Source: Corallococcus macrosporus
GTDB taxonomy: Bacteria; Myxococcota; Myxococcia; Myxococcales; Myxococcaceae
Assembly: GCF_017302985.1 (NCBI RefSeq)
Contig: NZ_JAFIMU010000009.1
Coordinates: 558,001 to 622,000, forward strand
DNA: 64,000 nucleotides
Direction of reading: 5' to 3'
The position numbers and the translations under genes are program-made. Positions 10,221-19,774 of the stretch are shown here, in pieces. Position 1 is the first letter of the stretch. Every line of letters begins with the position of its first letter. Below the pieces are notes generated by a model, which made no database searches, had not been told where the DNA came from, and saw nothing but the letters and a program-made list of their open reading frames with translations.

Positions 10221-13175
10221 ATGACGGGGCGCTGGGGCCTGCTGGGTTTGGTGGTGGTGGGGCTGCTGTCGGGATGCGCGGACCGGGAGCGTTCGTCGCT
10301 CGCGGATGGCCGGCTGACGGCGACGCCAGGCGGCGTCGACTTCGCACGGGTCGCCGTCTTCGACGCTCGGGAATCCACGGTGACGCTGCGCAACGTGGGC
10401 CGCGCGCGCATCACGGTGGACGAGGCCTGGGTGGAGGGGCCGGAAGGCGCCTACAAGGCCGAGTTCACCCACGAAGGTCCGCACAGCCTGGTGCCGGGCA
10501 GCGAGTGCACGCTGAAGGTGCGCTTCGCGCCACTGGCGCAGGGCGGGCTGCCCGCGGTGCTGGTGGTGCGCTCGGACACGCGCATCGAGCCGCTGATGCG
10601 CATTCCGCTCAACGGCGCCGGCGTGGACGCGTGGGCCCGGGTGACGCCGCGCGCGCTGGACTTCGGCCGCATCGAAGCGGACTCCACCAAGACGCTGGGC
10701 GTGACGCTGGACAACCCCACCGAGCTGCCGGTGATGGTGACGCCCAAGCTGGTGGGCGCGGACAAGGATGAGTTCGTCGCGGCGCCGCTGACGGTGAACC
10801 CGGGCGAGCGCGTGGAACTGCCCGTCACCTTCAACCCGGTGCGCGTGGGCAAGAAGCAGATCGCCCTGGCCATCTCGCCCTGCAACGGGTGCGCGGACGT
10901 GCCGGTGCAACTGACCGCGGAGGCGCTGGACCGCGCGGTGGTGGCGGAGCCGGAGGTGGTGGACTTTGGCGCGGTGCCGGTGGACCGCGACGCCATCAAG
11001 GCCTCCAGCCTGCGCAACATCAGCACGGAGCCGGTGACGGTGACGTCGCTCATGCTGGACGGCACGGACGCGTCCTTCAGCCAGGCCAACACCGGCCTGC
11101 CGCTGGTGCTCCAGCCCGGCGAGGTGCGCGCCTTCGAGATCCGCTACAGCCCCAGCCACATGGGCGCGGCGACGGACCGCGCCGTCTACTCCGTGGTGAG
11201 CAAGCGCCACCCCACGCTGCCCGTGCCGCTGCGCGGCTTCGGTGGCGCGTCGGAGCTGTGCGTGTCGCCCATGATGTGGGACTTCGGCGAGCAGCCGCTG
11301 GGCTCCAAGGTGCGCGTGGTGGTGAACGTGAAGAACTGCGGCACGGACAACGCGGGCCCGCTCACCATCAACACGCTGGACTGGACGCCGGACGCGACGG
11401 GCGCCCAGCTCCAGTTCAACCACAAGCCCGTGACGCTGCCGTTCACCCTGCCGGCCAACGGCGAGCTGAACCTGGAGGTCTTCTACGAGCCCATGCGCGA
11501 GGGCAGCGCGTCCGGCGCGCTGGTGATGACCACGAGCGCGTTCTCCGCGGCCACCGTGCAACTGGACTTCTTCGGCAACGCGAAGGCGCACGCGCCCTGT
11601 GATTTGACCGTCACCCCGGAGCTGGTGGACTTCGGCACCATCCCGCCGGGCCGCGGCGCGGTGCTGGGCGTGAAGCTGGAGAACAAGGGCACGGACCTGT
11701 GCCCCGTGAAGAACATCCGCATCGCCAACGACGGCGGCGGCGTCTTCAAGATGCCCGGCGGCGAGCTCTTCGGCGGCATCATCTACCCGGGGGACTGGTT
11801 CAGCTTCCAGGTCGCCTTCCAGGCGCCCTTCACCGGTGGCGGCTTCACGGGTGAGCTGCAGGTGGAGCAGTACAACCCGGTGACGCCGGTGCGGCAGGTG
11901 CCGCTCCTGGCGAACTCGCAGGAGACGTGCCTGGTCGCGTCGCCCTGGTACCTGGACTTCGGCCTGGGCCGCAAGGACTGCCGCCCGGCGCCGCGCGAGG
12001 TGAACTACCTCAACGCGTGCACCACGCCCGTCACGGTGTCCAACGTCTTCATCGGGCCGGGCACGACGGACTCCGAGTTCGAGCTGCTGGATCACCCGGC
12101 GCCGCCCGCCTTCCAGCTCCAGCCGGGCGAGTCCTTCACGGTGGGCGTGGACTACCTGGCGCAGGTGACGGGCATGAACCTGTCGCCGCTCTACGTGGAC
12201 TCCAGCGACCTGCCCATCCCGCTGATGGTGCCGCTCATCGGTGAGTCGTCGAAGAAGACGGACAAGACGGACACCTTCGTGCAGCAGGACGTGAGCAAGG
12301 TGGACGTGCTCTTCGTCGTGGACAACACGGCCTCCATGGTGGAGGAGCACCCGAAGCTCGTGTCCGCCATCCCGTCCTTCGTGGACGCCGCGCGCAACAA
12401 GGCGGTGGACGTGAACATGGCGGTGACGACGACGGGCATCTCCGCGGTGTCCGGCGCGTGCCCGGGCGGCGCGCTGGGCGGCGAGGCCGGCCGCTTCTTC
12501 CCGGCGGACAACAGCCGCCAGCGCATCCTCACGCTGGGCACGCCCAACGTGACGGGGCTGCTCCAGCAGAACGTGCAGGTGGGCCAGTGCGCCCAGGTGG
12601 AGCAGGGCTTCGAGGCGATGCGCCGCGCGCTCACCTCGCCGCTGGTGAACAACGTGGATGATCCGCGCACGGCGCTGGCCAACGACGGCAACGCGGGCTT
12701 CCTGCGCGACTCCGCGGCGCTGGTGGTGGTGTTCGTGGGCGACGAGGATGACCACTCGCCGGACGCGGTCTCCACGTACGTGCAGTGGGCCCAGGCGCGC
12801 AAGGGTGAGAACCAGCCGCAGCGGGCCACGTTCTTCGCCATCGCGCCCACGAAGACGTCCTGCGCCACGGCGGGCGGCACCGGCACCCGGTACGCGGACG
12901 CGGCGGCCCAGACGGGCGGCGAGGTCCTCAACGTCTGCGCGTCTGACTACGCGCCGCTCCTCCGCCAGGTGGCCAACAAGGCGTTCAGCGCGCAGGACCG
13001 CTTCCCGCTGAGCGAGGAGCCCGACGCGGGCACGGTGGTGGTGTCCGTCAACGGCAACGCCACCACCAGCGGGTGGACCTACGACGCGGCGTCCAACAGC
13101 GTGGTGTTCACCACGGTGCCGCCGCCCGGCAGCAAGGTGGCCATCACCTACCGCCGCGCCTGCGCCAACGACTGA
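10221..13175 (+). CDS. Choice-of-anchor-D (ASH) repeat lipoprotein with C-terminal vWA-like domain
   Basis: A 984-aa surface lipoprotein with lipobox LLSG-C19. Residues about 30-680 consist of repeated domains of roughly 100 aa, each opening with a motif like VxFGxVxxG (VDFARVAV, LDFGRIEA, VDFGAVPV, WDFGEQPL, VDFGTIPP, LDFGLGRK). This is the ASPM-SPD-2-Hydin/choice-of-anchor-D immunoglobulin-like pattern. Residues about 690-890 look like a von Willebrand A domain (DVLFVVDNTASM, FVGDEDDHSPD), with Thr in the DxSxS-like metal site. A short beta domain follows. It probably mediates adhesion or protein contacts on the cell surface. I chose ATG 10221 because a GGGAAGGGTGGG tract precedes it and the lipobox then sits correctly. 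Confidence 0.85.
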   Translation: MTGRWGLLGLVVVGLLSGCADRERSSLADGRLTATPGGVDFARVAVFDARESTVTLRNVGRARITVDEAWVEGPEGAYKAEFTHEGPHSLVPGSECTLKVRFAPLAQGGLPAVLVVRSDTRIEPLMRIPLNGAGVDAWARVTPRALDFGRIEADSTKTLGVTLDNPTELPVMVTPKLVGADKDEFVAAPLTVNPGERVELPVTFNPVRVGKKQIALAISPCNGCADVPVQLTAEALDRAVVAEPEVVDFGAVPVDRDAIKASSLRNISTEPVTVTSLMLDGTDASFSQANTGLPLVLQPGEVRAFEIRYSPSHMGAATDRAVYSVVSKRHPTLPVPLRGFGGASELCVSPMMWDFGEQPLGSKVRVVVNVKNCGTDNAGPLTINTLDWTPDATGAQLQFNHKPVTLPFTLPANGELNLEVFYEPMREGSASGALVMTTSAFSAATVQLDFFGNAKAHAPCDLTVTPELVDFGTIPPGRGAVLGVKLENKGTDLCPVKNIRIANDGGGVFKMPGGELFGGIIYPGDWFSFQVAFQAPFTGGGFTGELQVEQYNPVTPVRQVPLLANSQETCLVASPWYLDFGLGRKDCRPAPREVNYLNACTTPVTVSNVFIGPGTTDSEFELLDHPAPPAFQLQPGESFTVGVDYLAQVTGMNLSPLYVDSSDLPIPLMVPLIGESSKKTDKTDTFVQQDVSKVDVLFVVDNTASMVEEHPKLVSAIPSFVDAARNKAVDVNMAVTTTGISAVSGACPGGALGGEAGRFFPADNSRQRILTLGTPNVTGLLQQNVQVGQCAQVEQGFEAMRRALTSPLVNNVDDPRTALANDGNAGFLRDSAALVVVFVGDEDDHSPDAVSTYVQWAQARKGENQPQRATFFAIAPTKTSCATAGGTGTRYADAAAQTGGEVLNVCASDYAPLLRQVANKAFSAQDRFPLSEEPDAGTVVVSVNGNATTSGWTYDAASNSVVFTTVPPPGSKVAITYRRACAND

Positions 13176-13209
13176 ACGGTGGGAAACCCGTGGTTGTGGA
13201 CCTCGTGAC

Positions 13210-13261
13210 GGGCCGGCCATCCGGCCCCGAACGGGGGTGTCAGACCCCGGTGCTACAGCAC
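13210..13261 (+). terminator. Cluster of three hairpins after the anchor-D gene
   Basis: Three stems lie in a row: GGGCCGG / CCGGCCC (13210-13216, 13221-13227), GGGGT / ACCCC (13234-13238, 13244-13248) and GTGCT / AGCAC (13250-13254, 13257-13261). None is followed by a T-tract. Together they probably form the 3' end of the transcript. Confidence 0.4.
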
Positions 13262-13353
13262 TGCATCTGCCTGTGCGGATGACCAGAAAATTGGAGGCGC
13301 TCCCTCGGTGTGTACCCTGCGGAGCGTCTGCACGCTGTTGCCCTGGAGGCGCT

Positions 13354-13689
13354 GTGAGCACCTGGACCCCTGATGAGCCCATGAAGTCCCCTCCGCGCGC
13401 CGGTGCGCCGGGGCTGCGGGTCATCCGTGGCGAGGGCCAGCGCAAGCAAGAGCCCCTGGCGGACCGCAACGCGGTGGCCCGGGTCCTGATGGAGGCCGGA
13501 GCGGACCTCCTGCTCAAGCGCATCAGCACCGTGAGGGCGCAGGAGATCGAGCGCAAGGTGGACCGGGTGCTGGACCTGTTCGACCGGGTGGACGCGGCGC
13601 CGGTGCTGATGCCGGTGCTCAAGCGGCACCTGGATGAGCTGGAAGCGCTGATGCGGGAGACCCGCGAGGTCCGCGCCGTCCGCCGCTAG
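13354..13689 (+). CDS. Small conserved protein of unknown function
   Basis: A 111-aa basic, helical protein. The core (residues about 40-105: DLLLKRISTVRAQEIERKVDRVLDLFDRV and a following helix pair) is amphipathic and coiled-coil-like. I see no membrane segment, signal or catalytic motif. GTG 13354 has a clear GGAGG four bases upstream, so I prefer it to ATG 13381, which has no Shine-Dalgarno. The gene lies about 100 bp upstream of the first kinase, but the hairpin between them argues against a firm operon. Confidence 0.55.
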   Translation: MSTWTPDEPMKSPPRAGAPGLRVIRGEGQRKQEPLADRNAVARVLMEAGADLLLKRISTVRAQEIERKVDRVLDLFDRVDAAPVLMPVLKRHLDELEALMRETREVRAVRR

Positions 13690-13721
13690 GGCGCACGGCG
13701 GGTGGAACCGGGAAAAACCCA

Positions 13722-13746
13722 AGGGGATTCGATGTTTGATTCCCCT
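13722..13746 (+). terminator. Weak hairpin between the 111-aa gene and the kinase
   Basis: AGGGGA (13722-13727) pairs with TCCCCT (13741-13746), with a 13-nt AT-rich loop. It lies between the 111-aa gene and the first kinase. No T-tract follows, so termination is uncertain. Confidence 0.3.
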
Positions 13747-13790
13747 GGCCCGGCCGCTTACGCTTGGGGTCCGCCTCCACGCGTCCGGCC

Positions 13791-16580
13791 GTGTCCATCG
13801 AAACCTACGGCAGCTACCAGCTCCTGAAGCGCCTCGCCACGGGCGGCATGGCGCAGATCTACCTCGCACGCCGGCCGGGTTCGGATGCTCCGGACAAGCT
13901 GCTGGTGTTGAAGCGGATCCTCCCGCACCTGTCGGAGAACGACGAGTTCGTCCGGATGTTCCTGGACGAGGCGAAGATCGCGGCCCGGCTGGCGCACCCC
14001 AACGTGGTGCAGATCTACGACCTGGGGGCGGAGGGGGACACGTTCTTCATCGCCATGGAGTACATCCATGGCGTGGACGCGCGCCGGCTCTGGAAGCGCT
14101 CGGAGACGGCGGGGCGTCCGCTGCCGGTGCCGCTGGTGTGCCGCATCCTCCTGGAGGCGTGCGCGGGGCTGGACTACGCGCACAAGAAGACGGATGCGAC
14201 GGGGCGCCCGCTGGACATCGTGCACCGGGACGTGTCGCCGCAGAACATCCTGGTGACGTTCGACGGTGGCGTGAAGGTGGTGGACTTCGGCATCGCCAAG
14301 GCGGCGGACCAGGCCACGGTGACGCGCTCCGGGGTGCTCAAGGGCAAGTATTCGTACATGTCGCCGGAGCAGGCCTCCGGGCAGCGCGTGGACCGGCGCT
14401 CGGACGTGTTCGCGCTGGGCGTGGTGCTGCATGAGCTTCTGACGGGGGGACGGCTGTTCAAGCGTCCCAGCGACATGCTGACGCTGTCGGCCGTGGCGGA
14501 GTGCCACGTGCCGGTGCCGTCGGTGGTGGCGCCCCGGGTGCCGGTGGAGCTGGACGCCATCGTGCTCAAGGCGCTCGCGAAGGAGCCGGACGCGCGCTAC
14601 CAGCACGCGCAGGAGCTGCAGCGGGCGCTGGAGGGGTGGCTGGCTTCGCAGCCGCAGCCGTGCGGCACGACGGCGGACCTGGCCGCGTACATGCGGGAGC
14701 TGTACGCGGACCGGCTGTCGGAGGAGGCGCGCTCCGGCGAGGTGCAGGTGACGGACGAGGAGGCGGGTGTGTCTCCGCCGTCGCCCGCGCCGCGCCGTTC
14801 GGTGATGCGGCCCGCGACGCCGCCGGGGCGCACGGAGAACGAGCCCACCACGACGCTGCGCCCGGGCCGGGCGAACCGTCCCAGCGTGAAGGTGGAGGCC
14901 CGCCGCGACGACGCGGAAGGGGAGAGCGGGCGCTCGGAGCCTCGGGGTCCGGAGGGCCGCAACGTGGAACCGCGCGCGGAGGGGCGAGGCCCCGAGCCCC
15001 GCGCGGATGCACGGCTGGATGGACGCGGTGCCGCTCGCGGTGATGGCCGTGCCCCGGATGCGCACGCGGACGGCCGGCACGGTGATGCACGCAGCGTCGA
15101 GAGTCGGCCGGAGCCCCGCTCCGAGATTCGGAACGTCGAAGGCCGCCACGAGCCTCGCTCTGAAATCCGCAACGTCGATGGCCGGCCGGAGCCCCGCTCC
15201 GAGATTCGCAACGTCGATGGCCGGCCGGAGCCCCGCTCCGAGATTCGCAACGTTGACGGTCGGCCGGAGCCCCGGGGGACGATGGGTGCGCGGCGGGCGC
15301 TGGAGTCTCCTCCGTCACGGACGATGCGGCCGGTGCGGCTGGAGGAGCCCTCCCTCCCGACGGTGACGGAGGAAGACGGCCCCACGCTCGCGATGATGGA
15401 TACGGAGGGAAAGCTCTCCGGCGGGTTCCAGGTCGAAGAGGACGCGCCCACGCTCGCGATGGTGGACACGCAGGGGAAGCTCTCCGGCGGGTTCCAGGTG
15501 GAGGAGGACGCGCCCACGTTGGATCAGCGCTTCCTGGCGGCGCAGGCCCGGGAGGACGAGGACGACTCGACCCTGGACATGCGCGCCGTCTTGCGCGCCG
15601 ACGTGGACGACGGCCCCACGCAGGACATGCGCGCCGTGCCGCGCTCGGAGATCCCCGTCCCCCGCTCGGGCATGCCCGCCCCGTCTGGCGAGCATCGCGG
15701 CCACCGCTCCCCGGTGCCCGCGCCCCACGCGACCATCGAGGAGATGACCGCGTCCACCGCGCCGCGCTCCGTCTCCCGCGCGCCCGTGCCGCCGGCTCGC
15801 ACCGGCACGCTCACCGAGCAGTCCGCGGTGGAGCCGCCGAAGCGCCGCGCGCTTCTGTATGGCGCCATCGTGCTCGTCGCGGTCCTGGTGGGTGTCGGCA
15901 TCGTCTGGAGCCTGGGCCCCGGCGCGAGCGGCGTGCACGTGGAATCCGAGCCCGCTGGCGCGCGCGTCGTGTTCGAGGACCGCGTGCTCCCCGAGCGCAC
16001 GCCGCTGACGCTGCCGACGGTGAAGCCCGGCCGCTACTGGGTCGTGCTGGTGAAGGAAGGCTACCGCGAGCTGCGCACGCAGATCGTCATCCCGCCGTCC
16101 GGTCGGCTCGACGTGGGGCCGTTGAAGCTCGTGCCCATGCCCGCGTCCGGCAAGCCCGCGACGGAGCCGCCCGCGACGGCCCCGGCGCCCGGAGTCGACC
16201 CCTCCGGCGTGGCCGCTCCCCGCACGCCGGACCCCGCCACCCCCGAGGCGAAGCAGGCCCGGGAAACCCCTGCCGCCCAGGCTCCCGCGCCGGTGGTGAA
16301 GGCGCCCGTGGCCAGCGCGGCCTCGGTGGTGCCCGCCGCGGAGGTGCGCGAGTCCGGCCGTGCCTCGGAGCGGACCGCTTCGGTGAGCTTCGTGGTGACG
16401 CCGTGGGCGGAGGTGGCGTGCAACGGACGCAAGCTGGGTGAGACGCCATTCCAGCCGGTGGCGCTGCACGTGGGTTCGTACGACTGCCGGTTCACCAACC
16501 CCGAACTGAAGCGCACCGTCAGCCGCCGCATCGAGGTGCGTCCCATCGACCTCAACGTGGTGACGGTCAAGTTCGAGTAG
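13791..16580 (+). CDS. Eukaryotic-type Ser/Thr protein kinase with repeat linker, TM helix and two PEGA domains
   Basis: A 929-aa transmembrane kinase. The N-terminal Hanks domain (about 8-285) has the Gly loop LATGGMAQIYLA, Lys41 (LLVLKRI), Glu60, catalytic H145-R-D147 with Asn152, D165-F-G and SPEQ in place of APE, so it should be active. A long acidic/Pro-rich linker (about 310-680) contains two sets of tandem repeats, annotated separately. A single TM helix lies at about 687-710. Outside it are a PEGA domain (about 714-780), a Pro/Ala linker, and a second PEGA-like domain (about 865-929). I prefer GTG 13791 to TTG 13764 because it begins right at the kinase fold. The second kinase follows by 8-20 bp. 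Confidence 0.92.
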   Translation: MSIETYGSYQLLKRLATGGMAQIYLARRPGSDAPDKLLVLKRILPHLSENDEFVRMFLDEAKIAARLAHPNVVQIYDLGAEGDTFFIAMEYIHGVDARRLWKRSETAGRPLPVPLVCRILLEACAGLDYAHKKTDATGRPLDIVHRDVSPQNILVTFDGGVKVVDFGIAKAADQATVTRSGVLKGKYSYMSPEQASGQRVDRRSDVFALGVVLHELLTGGRLFKRPSDMLTLSAVAECHVPVPSVVAPRVPVELDAIVLKALAKEPDARYQHAQELQRALEGWLASQPQPCGTTADLAAYMRELYADRLSEEARSGEVQVTDEEAGVSPPSPAPRRSVMRPATPPGRTENEPTTTLRPGRANRPSVKVEARRDDAEGESGRSEPRGPEGRNVEPRAEGRGPEPRADARLDGRGAARGDGRAPDAHADGRHGDARSVESRPEPRSEIRNVEGRHEPRSEIRNVDGRPEPRSEIRNVDGRPEPRSEIRNVDGRPEPRGTMGARRALESPPSRTMRPVRLEEPSLPTVTEEDGPTLAMMDTEGKLSGGFQVEEDAPTLAMVDTQGKLSGGFQVEEDAPTLDQRFLAAQAREDEDDSTLDMRAVLRADVDDGPTQDMRAVPRSEIPVPRSGMPAPSGEHRGHRSPVPAPHATIEEMTASTAPRSVSRAPVPPARTGTLTEQSAVEPPKRRALLYGAIVLVAVLVGVGIVWSLGPGASGVHVESEPAGARVVFEDRVLPERTPLTLPTVKPGRYWVVLVKEGYRELRTQIVIPPSGRLDVGPLKLVPMPASGKPATEPPATAPAPGVDPSGVAAPRTPDPATPEAKQARETPAAQAPAPVVKAPVASAASVVPAAEVRESGRASERTASVSFVVTPWAEVACNGRKLGETPFQPVALHVGSYDCRFTNPELKRTVSRRIEVRPIDLNVVTVKFE
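15105..15278 (+). repeat. 39-bp in-frame tandem repeat (4.5 copies)
   Basis: Four 13-codon units starting at 15105, 15144, 15183 and 15222, plus a partial unit from 15261. Each encodes a variant of RPEPRSEIRNVDG. Copies 3 and 4 are nearly identical at the DNA level, which suggests recent expansion by slippage or unequal crossover. The repeats lie in the cytoplasmic linker of the first kinase. Confidence 0.9.
15369..15518 (+). repeat. 66-bp in-frame tandem repeat (2.3 copies)
   Basis: Two 22-codon units (15369-15434 and 15435-15500) and the start of a third encode EEDGPTLAMMDTEGKLSGGFQV-like segments; the core is PTLAMxDTxGKLSGGFQV. Related PTL/STL/PTQDM motifs continue downstream as degenerate copies. 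The recurring Thr in an acidic context resembles possible phosphorylation or FHA-docking sites; that reading is an inference. Confidence 0.85.
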
Positions 16581-16588
16581 GCGCGGCC

Positions 16589-18442
16589 TTGGACCCTTCC
16601 GTGACGCTCGAGGCAGGAACCCACGTCGGCAAGTACGTCGTGCGCCGCAAGCTCGCCGAAGGGGGCATGGCGGAGATCTTCCTGTGCACCGCGCGCGGGC
16701 CGGAGGGCTTCGAGAAGGAAGTCGTCATCAAGCGCGTGCGGGCGTTCCTCGCGAGCGACCCGGACTTCGTGCAGATGTTCATCGCGGAGGCGCGGCTGGC
16801 CTCGCGGCTCAACCACGCCAACGTGGTGCAGATCTTCGACTTCGACAAGCACGAGGACTCCTACTACCTGGCGATGGAGTACGTGCGCGGCTGCTCGCTG
16901 TGGGAGCTGCGCAAGCGGAGCAAGGAGGCGATGACGCCGATGCCGCCCGTGCTGGTGGCGCACATCGGCGCGGAGGTCGCGCGCGGCCTGCACTACGCCC
17001 ACCGCCTGCGCGTCAACGGCGAGCTGCTCAACCTGGTGCACCGGGACGTCACGCCGCACAACGTGCTCGTGTCCTACGACGGCGCGGTGAAGCTCACCGA
17101 CTTCGGCATCGCGAAGGCGGGCAACAAGCTCACCAACCCCGGCGTGCTCAAGGGCAAGTTCGCGTACATGTCGCCCGAGCAGGCCCGGGGCGAGAGCGTG
17201 GACGTGCGCACCGACGTCTTCGCGCTGGGCGTGGTGCTGTGGGAGCTGCTCACGGGCGGGCGGCTGTTCCAGGGCGACTCGGAGATCGCCGTCCTGCGCG
17301 CGGTGCAGGAGAGCACCATCGTGCCGCCCGCGCGGCTCAACCCGGACGTGCCGCCGGATCTGGACGCCGCCATCTGCCGAGCGCTGGAGCGCGACCTGTC
17401 CAGGCGCTTCCAGACGGCGGGGGAGCTGGAGCGCGCGCTGGCCCAGTGCGTGCTGAACCACGCCCGCTCCGTCGACGACACCGACGTGGGCGCGTTCGTC
17501 CGGAGGCTGTTCCCCGTCGCGGCCAGCAACCAGGCGCTGCCCGCGCTCCCGGAGCGGACGGCGCTGGAGGACGGCGCGCTGGGGATGGCGGGCGCCGGAG
17601 CCGAGCCACCGCCCCGTGAGCCCACGGCCGTGATGCCGTCGCGCGAACACGCCTCGGGAGCGAAGCGGAGCGCTTCGCCGGACGAGGACCGCCACGGGAC
17701 GACGCTGGTGCTGTCGCAGGATGACCGCGCTGGCGACGCCGCGAACGGACGTCCCCCGCAGTCCACGCCGCAGATGCCGCTGCAGTCGCTGGGACGGGAC
17801 GCCCCGCTCGCGCCGCACGGAGCTGCATTCACGAACCGCGAGGACTCCAAGGCCGGGACCGTCTCCGCGCGCCGCATCTCGTCCCCAGACCTCGCCCCCG
17901 TCAGCGACCGCGAGGTCGACACCGTCTCCGCCACCGAACCCGGGCCTCCCGTCGCGCCGGGCCGCAAGCGCGCCCTGTGGGCCGGAGCCGCCGCGGTGGG
18001 GCTCGCGGGTGTCGTGGGCGTCCTCGCCGTGGCCCGTTCCCAGACCGGCGCCCGGGACGTGGGGCAGGGGAGCCCGCCTGCCCCCCAAACCACCGCCACG
18101 GTGCCCCCGGCCGCCGAGGCCGTCGACGCGGAGCTCGAAGGGCAGCGCCGTGAAGCCGCCCTGGCCCCGCCTCCCTCCACCGGACCGGCCGCCGCTCCCG
18201 CCGAGAAACCGGCTGAGGAAGCCGCGCAGGCCATGGGCTCGCTCCAGGTGAAGGCCAATCCGTACGCCACCGTCATCCTGAACTCGAAGCGGCTCGGGGA
18301 CGTGCAGGGGCGCGCGACCTACAAGGTGCCGGCCGGCACCTACACCCTGACCTTCCAGCACCCGTCGGGCTCGAAGACGTACACCGTCATCGTCCCGGCC
18401 AACGGCTCCGTGACGCAGGAGTTCCGCGCGTCCCGCCGCTGA
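16589..18442 (+). CDS. Second Ser/Thr protein kinase with TM helix and PEGA domain
   Basis: A 617-aa transmembrane Hanks-type kinase. The Gly loop is [11 protein letters not shown], with Lys48, Glu67, H151-R-D153 and Asn158, D171-F-G and SPEQ, all present. The kinase domain covers about 15-285. A Pro/Ser/Asp-rich linker follows, then a TM helix (about 461-483) and one PEGA domain (about 550-615) outside the membrane. It looks like a paralogue of the preceding kinase with the same topology. The start is TTG 16589 or GTG 16601; neither has a good Shine-Dalgarno, so translation may be coupled to the upstream stop at 16580. The pair probably form one operon and may cross-phosphorylate. Confidence 0.9.
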   Translation: MDPSVTLEAGTHVGKYVVRRKLAEGGMAEIFLCTARGPEGFEKEVVIKRVRAFLASDPDFVQMFIAEARLASRLNHANVVQIFDFDKHEDSYYLAMEYVRGCSLWELRKRSKEAMTPMPPVLVAHIGAEVARGLHYAHRLRVNGELLNLVHRDVTPHNVLVSYDGAVKLTDFGIAKAGNKLTNPGVLKGKFAYMSPEQARGESVDVRTDVFALGVVLWELLTGGRLFQGDSEIAVLRAVQESTIVPPARLNPDVPPDLDAAICRALERDLSRRFQTAGELERALAQCVLNHARSVDDTDVGAFVRRLFPVAASNQALPALPERTALEDGALGMAGAGAEPPPREPTAVMPSREHASGAKRSASPDEDRHGTTLVLSQDDRAGDAANGRPPQSTPQMPLQSLGRDAPLAPHGAAFTNREDSKAGTVSARRISSPDLAPVSDREVDTVSATEPGPPVAPGRKRALWAGAAAVGLAGVVGVLAVARSQTGARDVGQGSPPAPQTTATVPPAAEAVDAELEGQRREAALAPPPSTGPAAAPAEKPAEEAAQAMGSLQVKANPYATVILNSKRLGDVQGRATYKVPAGTYTLTFQHPSGSKTYTVIVPANGSVTQEFRASRR

Positions 18443-18594
18443 AGTCCCGCCGTCCCCCTCCCACCCCCTGAAACCCCTGCGAGCTGGCGCTCAAGCGTCG
18501 GCCGGACGACGTGCGCCCGCACGCCTGCTCGTCCTCCTTGACGACCGACGCGCGAATCTGGCACCTATGGCATCCATTCAGTAGCCTCTATTCA

Positions 18595-19119
18595 ATGGAA
18601 TCGATGGACCTGCTCGCGCCCGACGAACTTGAGCGCATCGAGCGCGAGAACGCGGGAGGCCTGCCCGCGAACGCGATCCTGGAAATCTTCCGGCCCCGGG
18701 GCGTGAGGCTCTCGGAGGCGACGTTCCGGAAGTACGTCCAGGCCGGGCTGCTTCCCCGCAGCCGCCGCGTGGGCCGCAAGGGGAAGCACCAGGGCAGCCT
18801 GGGGCTCTATCCGGTGGAGGCGGTGCGGCGCATCAACGTCATCAAGAAGATGATGGCCGAAGGACACACCCTGGAGGACATCCGCCGCTCCTTCGTGTTC
18901 CACCGCAACCACATCGACCAGCTCCAGAGGGACCTGTCGGAGGTGCTGGACGGGTTCCAGGAGGAGTTGGGAGGACGGCCCCTGGGAGGAGAACGCAGGA
19001 GGTCACTCGAAGCCCAGTTGGCAACGCTCAGGCAACGGGCGCAGGATCTGGTCCGGGATGTCGCCCGCTTGGGCAGCGCCGTCACGGCGCGCGAAGACGA
19101 AACGCTCCGGCCACAATAG
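18595..19119 (+). CDS. MerR-family HTH regulator
   Basis: A 174-aa DNA-binding protein. Residues about 20-90 form a MerR-type winged helix (GVRLSEATFRKYVQAGLLPRSRRVGRKGKHQGSLGLYPVEAVRRINVIKKMMAEGHTLEDI). A long C-terminal helix (about 100-165) should be the dimerising coiled coil. No effector-binding domain or Cys metal site is visible, so the signal is unknown. I chose ATG 18595 because the upstream in-frame extension from 18511 has non-coding composition; a second ATG lies at 18604. The region 18539-18570 holds a TTGACG element but no good -10 partner. Confidence 0.82.
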   Translation: MESMDLLAPDELERIERENAGGLPANAILEIFRPRGVRLSEATFRKYVQAGLLPRSRRVGRKGKHQGSLGLYPVEAVRRINVIKKMMAEGHTLEDIRRSFVFHRNHIDQLQRDLSEVLDGFQEELGGRPLGGERRRSLEAQLATLRQRAQDLVRDVARLGSAVTAREDETLRPQ

Positions 19120-19176
19120 GATGCCCCCCAGGGTCCTGTTGAACCGGGTAGACTCCACACATCTGGAGGACGAAAA

Positions 19177-19668
<492 letters not shown>

Positions 19669-19693
19669 GGGCAGGGCACTGTTTCTCGCCGGG

Positions 19694-19725
19694 CCTGGGG
19701 TGACGTGTTGCGTTGACACCCCAGG
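19694..19725 (+). terminator. 9-bp inverted repeat upstream of purH
   Basis: CCTGGGGTG (19694-19702) and CACCCCAGG (19717-19725) form a perfect stem around a 14-nt loop. It could terminate the sigma-like gene. Its right arm overlaps the -35 region of the purH promoter, so it could instead be an operator. Confidence 0.5.
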
Positions 19726-19741
19726 GGGTGGTTGCTAGGAC
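19713..19741 (+). promoter_or_regulatory. Promoter of the purH-purD-lptFG run
   Basis: A consensus -35 TTGACA (19713-19718), a 17-bp spacer, and an extended -10 TGC-TAGGAC (hexamer 19736-19741). The predicted start is near 19748, about 27 nt before the purH GTG. The same TGCTAGGAC string recurs ahead of the phosphoglycosyltransferase gene near 43911. Confidence 0.65.
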
Positions 19742-19774
19742 CCGCGCCACCCCCACCCATTGCGAGGCGCACAC

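Noticed and set aside
13764..13790. TTG start for the first kinase
   Set aside because: The nine extra residues show no similarity to the family, and GTG 13791 starts directly at the kinase fold.
19760..19774. TTG start for purH
   Set aside because: GTG 19775 has a proper Shine-Dalgarno and gives the usual PurH N-terminus.
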